From the NCBI RefSeq assembly GCF_003597395.2, contig NC_133769.1, positions 174,693,019 to 174,757,018 of the forward strand: 64,000 nt of DNA, given 5' to 3'. Made by a program: the position numbers and the translations under genes. This document shows positions 57,000 to 64,000 of this stretch, one piece after another. A model generated the notes under the pieces. The model ran no database searches. It was given only the letters and a program-made list of their open reading frames with translations, and was not told the DNA's origin. The stretch is from Chelonoidis abingdonii. Taxonomy: Eukaryota > Chordata > Testudines > Testudinidae. Numbering within the stretch: the first letter of the stretch is position 1; each line of letters begins with the position of its first letter.

Positions 57000-57439
57000 C
57001 TGACTCTGGTTACTTGATAAGTCATCGTTGTGCCTCTAATAATGCCTTCTTGGGGCAGTTGATTAAAATTATTTGTAGCATGGCAACTACAGAGTCTTCA
57101 TATTATCTAGATTACGTAGTCTCTGGTTTTAGACCTGGTTATGGTACAGAGATAGCAGTAGTAACATTGGTTGATAGTCTGCTAGCCATGGACATAGGTC
57201 AGGTGTCCATGCTGATTCTGCAAAATCTATCAGTAGCCTGTGATATGACAATGATTTTTGTTGACTTGCCTCTGAACTACCAGATAGATGGTGCTAATCT
57301 TACCTGGTTCAATTCTTTCCTTTCAAAGTGGTTCCAGGTGAGCAGCAGTTCTCCAAAAAGGGCCATATTTTTGGAGTTTGAAGTACCCGCTATGCACACA
57401 CCCACATCATACATAAAATCTGTTTTGAAATGATCTATG
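57000..57439 (+). pseudogene. L2-like LINE, first part of the split reverse transcriptase
   Basis: A frame at 57014-57433 contains FLGQLIKI, YLDYVVSGFRPGYGTEIAVV, TLVDSLLAMDIGQVSMLILQ, NLSVACD and WFNSFLSKWFQ. These correspond to the pre-palm and first palm blocks of L2/CR1-L3 RTs (FLGKLIE..SGFRPGxGTE..LLDLSxAFD..FxSFLxxRxQ). In the catalytic region the usual LSAAFDT reads LSVACDM. The protein then stops matching and the sequence meets a terminal inverted repeat at 57440. The matching continuation is found 3.6 kb downstream at 61110. Old and inactive. Confidence 0.8.
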
Positions 57440-58418
57440 TTTAGAAGAGGTCTGACATGGAGCTATCATGTGGTAAGATAAACCTGCAGACAAGGTGAAA
57501 CAAAGGTATCCAAAATGAGAGAATGTCATGTTTTGCACAGTTCCAGAAAGAGTGTTTCAATTGCATTTTTTTTACTGTATAAGTTTATTTGTACACCTAA
57601 TGTGGTGTTTATTGATCAAAGCTACCAAACAATGTATTCAAAACTTTTTATTGGTTTTTCAGGGGCAAGTATTTTTTCCCCAGAAATGAGGAAGCTGTTC
57701 AGCATGTGGCAAAAAATGGTGAATATTAACATTTTGCAATATAGTACAAAATATTTTCACATCAGATATTCTTTATTGTCACGGTATCTAATGAGTGATT
57801 ATAATGGTTTTCAATTGAAATTTCTTGACCCAAATCAGTCTCTTACTGAAGATTGTGCACTAGTTGCATAGATTGTATGCCCATAGGTATATTGCGTAGA
57901 AGGTAGACTTAAATGTACTTGAATTCCTAATGTAATGATTCTCCATTTGTAAGCTTTTGTTTATTTTGTCTGCCTGGTAGAAGGTTTTAATTTGCAATTA
58001 CCTATGCATGCAGTATTAGCCTTTCAAATATTCTAGAAATTAGCTTTTTAATTGTGACCCTTACGGACAGGTTAGTTTTAGGGCTAGAAATCACAATACA
58101 TAGCTTCATATTACGAACATGCAAAGGCTATGAGAGAAAGAAGTGGCCTAACAAAAAGGAGTGAAGACAAAGTCCATAAACAAGTCCTGGCCTCTACACT
58201 GAAGAGGGATGAAGAGCATGTGAAAGCTCTTAATAGCCATGTCATCAACAATATGATAAACCCATTTGACCATGAATCACAACCAGAGGTGTGCTTATCA
58301 ACATATCTACTGGATTGCATGTAGCAGCAGATGTAAAAGAGTCTCTACTGAAAATAGCAAAAGTTGGCGAAGAACAAATGGAGACATCTGTGAGAGATGC
58401 ACTTGATTCTGATGGGAC

Positions 58419-58691
58419 CAGGGGCGGCTCTAGGCATTTCGCAGCCCCAAGCATGGCAGGCAGGCTGCATTTGGAAGCGTGCTTGCAGGAGGTCCGCTGG
58501 TCCCGCGGTTTTGGCGGACCTCCCGCAGCCATGCCTGCGGGAGGTCCACAGAAACCACGGGACCAGCGGACCTCCCGCAAGCAAGCCGCCAAAGGCACCC
58601 TGCCTGCTGCCCCCGTGGCGCCGGACGAGTGCCCTCCGCAGCTTGCCACCCCAAGCATGCGCTTGGCAGCTGGGGCCTGGAGCTGCCCCTG
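58419..58691. mobile_element. Non-autonomous hAT element, 273 bp, with nested palindromes
   Basis: Ends CAGGGGCGGCTCTAG and CTGGAGCTGCCCCTG are inverted (two mismatches), with the perfect duplication GATGGGAC at 58411-58418 and 58692-58699. The centre, 58481-58582, is a large fold-back: about 31-bp outer arms (GCTTGCAGGAGGTCCGCTGG...) match at 29 of 31, and an inner exact 13-bp pair GGACCTCCCGCAG / CTGCGGGAGGTCC surrounds CCATGC. Element plus one duplication is 281 bp, which exactly accounts for the frame offset between the gene pieces on either side. Confidence 0.95.
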
Positions 58692-59183
58692 GATGGGACA
58701 CATAGCGTCTTTACCCCACTACCTGGCATCAAAACATTTGCCAAGAAGACCGATGTAAAGCTGGCAAAGGAGGGGCAATCACAGCAGCCATCAGTTCAGA
58801 AATTGTTTTCCAGAGCCCTGTGCAGAGCAAGGTGCAGAGATGATGTTTCAGTGGCAACTGATTTTAGTCACCCAATAGGACTCATACTTATGGAACAATG
58901 AGAAGAACAGACAAAACTGAATTAGGGCATCAGCTGAAAGCTCAAGATGAAAGAATCCATGAGTTAAGAGCATGCAATAAAGAAGCCACAATGTACATCA
59001 GAGATGCCATGGCTGTCACACAAATAATGGCTGGAGACAAATCCCTCACATTTGATGAAATGGCTGTTGAGTAGTTGAGGCAGGTCATAAAAGGATTTGC
59101 CAAAGCTTAATTTGGAAATCAAATTCTTTGACAAATAAGACAACAGTATCTCTGTGAAAACTGCAGAAAGACAACACTGGACA

Positions 59184-59952
59184 CAGGACCACTGATGGTG
59201 GGGATGGGGGAACGGGGCAATTGCCCAGTGGCCCAGGTGATTTAAAAGGGCCCAGGAGGCCCGGCTGCAGGAGAGATTCAAGTGCTGCACAGCCAGCAGC
59301 ATGAGTTCAAGTTTCCCTCCCTGCACATTGCTTTGTCCTGCTGCAGCTGCTCCTGGGACCCTCCTGCTAGCTATGTGGAGCAGGGATTAGAGGATGCTGA
59401 TGTCAGGGTGTCCCCCTCCCTCTGTGCCCCATCTCTGCAGAGCAGGGGAGAGGGGACATAGTCTGGCTCAGGAGGACTTGGAGGTGCTGCGGTCTACTCT
59501 GAATGGTGAGTGTGTGACTGAGTACCTTTCCTAAAGACACAGTGCACTGTTTCTGAGATTTCCCCAGCAGCCTGCTCACACAGACACATGTCTCTTTCAC
59601 ACTCACCTCGCAACACATACTTTGTAGTTACTACTTGGTACTTCCTGAAATGTGCATATCTCTGTAATTTTATTCTTTCAAATGGTAGTGAGCTCTAAAA
59701 TGCCTAACCTGTCCTGTCTGAAATAATTATCCCTATGGTAACTTTTTAAAAATATTAATGTTATATCTAGGAGCACATCTGCACATACCTCGGTGCATGT
59801 AACAAAATTTATTGCTCACATGGATGGAAAAAATTAGAGGCAACATGCCAGCAACCCAAGCGCAGCACCGCTCAAATGTCAGGTGGACCATGTCATGGGG
59901 GGGCCCATTGACTGTTCTCTCCAGGGGCCCGAAATTGCTGTCGGTGGGCCTG
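59184..59952. mobile_element. Non-autonomous hAT element, 769 bp
   Basis: Ends CAGGACCACTGATGG and CTGTCGGTGGGCCTG are imperfect inverted repeats, flanked by the perfect 8-bp duplication ACTGGACA (59176-59183 and 59953-59960). Subterminal GGGGCAATTGCCC at the left pairs loosely with GGGCCCGAAATTGC at the right. No transposase. It is the second hAT in the same decayed gene. Confidence 0.9.
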
Positions 59953-61029
59953 ACTGGACATGATCTAAGGTTGGATGCAAGAAATAATAAGCAATTGGTG
60001 GATGCCCTGTGCTTCTGTGAACATATGGTTCAAAATGCAACTGATGGTGGGAGAACAATTAATGCAAGCACTCCTCCTTGCTGGAGATTTTTCCAGTGGT
60101 GAAGTAGCAAAGTCCATCACTAGGAGGAGTGTTTGAAGCCCAAGACTTGTACAGTACTCCAGAGGAAGCAGATGCAAGAATGCTTCTGGGTTCTGTATGT
60201 GCCAATATGGCTTTTGGGTCTTTTGGTGTCAAAGGAACCATTGTAATTGCAATACAGATGTTTTGGTCCTTGTTGTTCACTGCTTTCCAAAAATGGAACA
60301 CACAGATAACATGTGGATTGAAACAGGCACCATTACTAGCACGAATGACAAGCGTCCCTTCATACTGGTGCATGTGGTTGTAATGCACTCATTCCTGACT
60401 TCTGCAACATACTTCCTGTTGTACATGCATTAACAGGATACTCTGTTTGGTTCTGGGGAAAAAATCTGTGTATAATGTCAAAACAAAGGGAACTTACTGC
60501 TTCAGAGATCTTGTCAAATTGGGAGAGAGAGTTGGACAAGCTGCCATTTCTGCAGCAAGGAAGTTGGTAGCTATATGACCAGAGAAAGCCTGATTGAAGC
60601 ACAAATAATTCAGTTCTATCGAAAAGGACTAGTTATTGGCCAAAGTCCAAGAATGTGAAGACAGTTTTTTTTGAAGAGCATGTCAAAAGAGTATCTTGGC
60701 AAACAAAGATCTGGATGTCTTTGCACATTGGTAAAGTAGATTGCAACATGGATGGATGATGAACTACTTCCTGTATTCTTCAATGGCCCAATGACACCTG
60801 AGTTTCTACAAAACCTTATTTGTACCTGTAGGGGTCACTGCACAATCAATGATATCTGTAATCAGACCACTCTCCTCCCTGCACAGACTTGTGTACATGC
60901 CAAGGCAATGAAGACTGGTAACTCATACCCATTCAACAGACTGTAGTGCAGGATGATTATGTTGACTAGAAATATCACCACTGGCAACAGTACCACTTGA
61001 CAGCTCCACATCAGACCTCATCTGAAAGT

Positions 61030-61032
<3 letters not shown>

Positions 61033-61072
<40 letters not shown>

Positions 61073-61075
61073 CAC
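61033..61075. repeat. (TG)n(CG)n microsatellite
   Basis: About sixteen TG units run into CGCGCGC. It abuts the right terminus of the 57440-61026 transposon and may have replaced its target duplication. Confidence 0.95.
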
Positions 61076-61099
61076 ATACAGGGGATACATTAAGTAACC

Positions 61100-61690
61100 A
61101 AATCAGTGGTGTCCGCCACGTGCCTACAGGGAGTGGTTTTGTGTGGTTGGTGATCTACCTGAGGGCTCCTGGTGAGAATCTACAATACTGTGTTGCTTCT
61201 TTCTTTCTGTTCAGTGCTGTGAGTCTGCAAGATGATTTTAGCGATGGTGGTGTCAGTTTGCTGCTGATACACAGTACCGTCTCATTCTCATCATACTCAC
61301 ATGATACTATCCTTTACAGTTCGAGTTAGTTTTGGCTTTGGATGAAAGTGAAATGTTTAAAGTCAATGCTAGTAGGCTGGAGAAAGGATATTGAGGGTAT
61401 AGGTAGGGGTGGTTTAAGGCCAGTACTGAGAGGGATTTGCTTTTGGCTTGACCAAGAGGTTATTGGATACATAAGATATTATTGGCTAAACTCTTCTTCT
61501 AAATCTAGTAACTCAATTGCTATTTTTCACTTTGTGACCTTCAGAATGGATTATTACAATGCTTTCTTCATGGTGCTACTCCTGAGGACAACTTGGCATC
61601 TACAGCTGGTGCAGAATGAGGTATTCTTCCTATCTGGCAGTGCTAATCAGTCTCTGACAACTGCATCAGCTTGCAAGTGAACCTGAAGGT
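61100..61690 (+). pseudogene. L2-like LINE, second part of the split reverse transcriptase
   Basis: It resumes the RT at VPTGS (61120), which aligns with the VPQGS block, then IYLRAPGE. A shift follows, then QFAADTQ (61254-61274) in place of YADDTQ, so the first catalytic Asp is Ala. Downstream are the RRKDIEGIG-like GWRKDIEGIG (about 61390), then FRMDYYNAFF and LHLQ-type TWHLQLVQN (61545-61617), the post-palm block of L2-like elements. Frame shifts and stops occur throughout. It belongs with 57000-57439 and was separated from it by the TIR transposon. Confidence 0.8.
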
Positions 61691-64000
61691 AGTCTTTCTT
61701 TAAATTACTATTTTGTTTGAGTTTTGGCACTATGAGAGTCTCTCTCTCTCTCTTCCCCGCCCCCACTGCTATAGCTATTAAGATCAAAATGGATGCTCAT
61801 TTTAACAGTCCCTACACTATCAGTGAGGATGGCTCCTCCATCTGGTATTCACTTTCTTCACTGTTTTAACCAAATCTGCGTTATCTCATGGTGTAAGGTT
61901 CATACCTTCCTGGTGTTTCCGTGTAACTTGTTTTTGTATGTGTGGGGAAAGACTCCCTTTTATTTGCAGAAGTCCTTTATGCGTGGCATTGAATCTGTGC
62001 TCAGAGACGTTGGGCTATGGTGTACGCTGCAGTGGCACAAAGGGGCTGGGAAGAAGGAATCCTTAGCAGATCAGCTGAAGAATCCCTAGGTATCATAGGG
62101 CTAGCATACAAAAGCCCCGGTGCAGAGGGAATATTAGGGATATGGCAGATAAGAAGGGCTTAGTTCAGAACACTGAGGCAAACCATGTGCTGCACTGTCT
62201 GAGGTTCAGCTGGATGTTATATTGGGTGTATTTTATAAATCTTTACGTTACAACAGAGCTCAGTTTTCTGTACATCCTGCAGACAGGGATATGGCATTTG
62301 TATTACCTTCTATTATCTAGACACAAACCTTATTGTACAGCTTCAAGAATGTAGTATTCAAAACTATTACTGAATTGAAAAGAGTTGACACTGAGTTGGC
62401 TGTTTTCAGAACCAAAAACTGGACTGTGCTCATGTTTAGGCAAGTCTGACCTATGGCTGCTCACACAGGGGCTGATGTTTGCTTGTCACTTCTTTCTAAC
62501 ATCCAAAAGGCTGCTGTAGCTTTAAGTATCACCCAGTCAGCTGTCTGTGGGGTGAGCAGGCTCTACCAGCTTTAATCACCCATCTTAGCCTTGACAGAAA
62601 ATGCTGCTCAGCAAGGCTGTGAGGGCATGAAATTGTGTTAAGCAACACTCATGAAAATGACTGGATTTGCTATTTTAGTGTAAGTGTCTAAATGTTTTTG
62701 AAATTGTAATTTTCCTGTGCTGTTATGTGTAAAGGTGACCGCTCCATGTTGGGCCCTCAGCAGTTTGCGCTAGACAGCTAATCAGGTTGATTCATTTGTT
62801 GAAGTGGTCAGTAAGCGCGCTCTCTCTCTCTCTCTGCAGTTATATAAGAGGATTGAGCTCTTCTGTGACTCTCAAGGATATAATGCTGTACAGTTATTTT
62901 GAAGGGTACATATTAGAAATACAGAACTTTCTGAAGTAAACTGTGCAGATGCATTAGGGTTTTATTTTTGTAGGAACCAATATAATTACCTGAAGTGCTA
63001 ACATTACACACTTATTCAGTTTGCCAGCAGTTTTTAGGTACAGTAAGGATTATTATTACCTGGGTATCCAGAATTCCTGGTAGAGAGCAGCCTTTCTTAC
63101 ATCTGGCCCAAATGAATACATTTCCCCAGTCAAGGTATTTCATTATGTGTTTGTTAATTACAGAAGGACTGATCTAAACGAGGTTTGGAATGTTTGAGCA
63201 TTACCTGGTTCTGCCACACGATGGCACGCATCAGTTGAATGAAAATTACAGGATTATCGGAGAAATGCCTGTGAATGGAAATGAATCAAATCTTCTGTTT
63301 GGGTCTACGGTGCTCAGGGTTCATTTTCCCTAACTGTTGTTTCAATACACAATTTAGCTTGATCACAGTGAGGGAAGGTGGAGTTGGCTGCTTCCATCAC
63401 AAGCTGCAATAGATATGGCAAAAAAAAGAATTATTATTACGTTGGACTGGGGGGGTGGATGGGGAAGAGGAATCCTGCAAATAATACTAAACTTTAAAAG
63501 ATATTGGTGGTAGCAAAGCTGTTTATAGATTCCACCTCCCCCTCTTCAAAAGATCAGCTCTTCAAAAGATCAGCAAACACCGAGGAATCAGGGAATCATT
63601 TTAAGTTTTTCAAGACATCATCTCACAAAGCCATGAAGTGTACTATTTCTCCCATATTTGTTTATTAATGGTCTTCTGCCAGAGTCTAGTGACTAGTACC
63701 TAGCTAATATTAGTGGTGGGGGAAATATCACTATAGCTGATAAAAGCATTTAGAGGTGCTTCAGTATCAGAAAGGTACAGTATGGTATATGGATCAATGA
63801 TGTTTAGAGATGGGTCAGAGCCACAGAAATCAGATCCAAAGCTAAATCAAATTTTTCAAGGAGGTGCTCTGATCTGGATTTTGGATTCACACCTATCTCT
63901 AGTATCTATATTAATTATTATTTAAACCCTTGTTTATATCTTATCCATGACATTGGCTTATGTTCCGTTTCGTGCATAGCTTGCATGAAGAAGATCCATA
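61691..64000. other. AT-rich DNA to the window end, no gene seen
   Basis: A (TC)n tract lies at 61740-61753 and another at 62820-62836. The part about 63180-63380 (CACACGATGGCACGCATCAG, GAATGAAAATTACAGGATTA) has no repeat signature and may be conserved. Frames at 61793-62089 and 62142-62354 have no recognisable domain. Confidence 0.35.

Larger units (their letters stand above)
58110..60960 (+). pseudogene. Decayed member of an uncharacterised nuclease-like family (EEADxR / TDVLVL / Cys-rich tail)
   Basis: Family blocks occur in the expected order. GLTKRSEDKVHKQVLASTLK and NMINPFDH (58145-58270), then [20 protein letters not shown] (about 58294), then after the h[37 protein letters not shown] and FSHPIG. 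Next ELGHQLKAQDERI and MYIRDAMAV. After the second hAT: KQLVDALCFCEHMVQNATDG, DLYSTPEEADARMLL (60144-60188), TDVLVLVVHCFPKMEHTDNM (from 60254), VHALTG followed by a DT (about 60420-60440), and ELLPVFFNGPMTPEFLQNLI with CTCRGHC (from 60761). Several stops and at least four frameshifts separate them. The acidic motifs and spacing recall the XPG-I region (E-x-E-A..D-x-D) and the GCDY-like turn of FEN1 nucleases. Function is inferred, not known. Confidence 0.7.
57440..61026. mobile_element. TIR DNA transposon carrying an XPG/FEN1-like gene, inserted in an L2-like LINE
   Basis: The left terminus 57440-57475 and right terminus 60991-61026 are inverted copies that match at about 30 of 36 positions. 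The strongest block starts GAGGTCTGA (57447) against TCAGACCTC (61011-61019), and includes TGGAGCT / AGCTCCA. Outside lie the two halves of one L2-like RT frame; inside lie the decayed gene at 58110-60960 and two younger hAT insertions. Length is 3587 bp, about 2.53 kb without the hATs and their duplications. No target duplication could be made out; the right flank is altered by a (TG)n tract. The superfamily is not settled: Academ, some members of which encode an XPG nuclease, is one option. Confidence 0.6.

Noticed and set aside
57440..57475. The 36-bp inverted repeat as a chance match
   Set aside because: About 30/36 identity placed exactly at the break of the L2 frame on both sides makes chance unlikely, though the lack of a target duplication keeps confidence moderate.
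57515..57871. 118-codon frame between the left TIR and the nuclease-like gene
   Set aside because: No similarity to the family blocks that follow and no recognisable domain; may be a decayed 5' part of the gene but unsupported.
1..64000. CRISPR arrays, operons, bacterial promoters, tRNA or rRNA genes
   Set aside because: The sequence is vertebrate nuclear DNA; no regular direct repeats with spacers and no RNA gene folds were seen (MIR heads are tRNA-derived but decayed).

Overview
The window looks like non-coding vertebrate nuclear DNA, most probably from a turtle. The evidence is the repeat mix: CR1 LINE tails, MIR/CORE-SINE copies, L2-like and RTE-like LINE fragments, many short palindromic MITEs whose ends carry a GTCTACACT-like core, several GC-rich non-autonomous hAT elements, and solo LTRs. 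The organism call is an inference from repeat types remembered as typical of turtles; no sequence search was run. No exon of a host protein-coding gene, no tRNA and no rRNA gene could be recognised. The region is best read as intergenic or intronic, and all recognisable coding material is transposon-derived and broken.

Layout. 1-6 kb: the end of a MITE, a solo LTR with target duplication, two more MITEs, a MIR with an insert, a 500-bp hAT element and an old CR1 tail. 7.6-8.7 kb: an LTR-like remnant. 11.8-12.5 kb, 15.9-16.3 kb and 16.6-16.9 kb: three hAT elements with 8-bp target duplications. 19-25 kb: a second LTR-like remnant, then a complete but inactivated 4.6-kb PIF/Harbinger transposon with its two standard genes, a DDE nuclease on + and a Myb/SANT-like protein on -. 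They converge tail to tail, and a hAT copy sits in the intron of the second. 25-35 kb: MIR, CR1 tails, a Tigger-like element, a solo LTR with a perfect 5-bp duplication followed by an orphan retroposon, and a MITE. 35.9-37.2 kb: a solo LTR split by an RTE-like LINE with a 10-bp duplication. 37-55 kb: mostly unique AT-rich DNA with scattered MITE, MIR, CR1, LTR and RTE-like pieces.

The most interesting locus is 57.0-61.7 kb. An old L2-like reverse transcriptase reading frame is interrupted between its palm motifs by a ~3.6-kb segment bounded by a 36-bp imperfect terminal inverted repeat. The segment holds a decayed gene of a poorly characterised family. Its motifs (EEADxRMLL, TDVLVL, HALTG plus DT, and a terminal Cys-rich block) resemble the active-site layout of XPG/FEN1-type nucleases. 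Two hAT elements later inserted into that gene, each with a perfect 8-bp duplication. Removing the first one restores the flanking frame by simple arithmetic. The gene family therefore appears to have travelled as cargo, or as the transposase, of a TIR DNA transposon; the Academ superfamily is one candidate.

Several AT-rich stretches (about 6.8-7.2, 13.1-13.9, 18.3-18.6, 37.5-37.8 and 63.2-63.4 kb) lack repeat signatures and have the look of conserved non-coding elements. That can only be confirmed by alignment to other amniotes.
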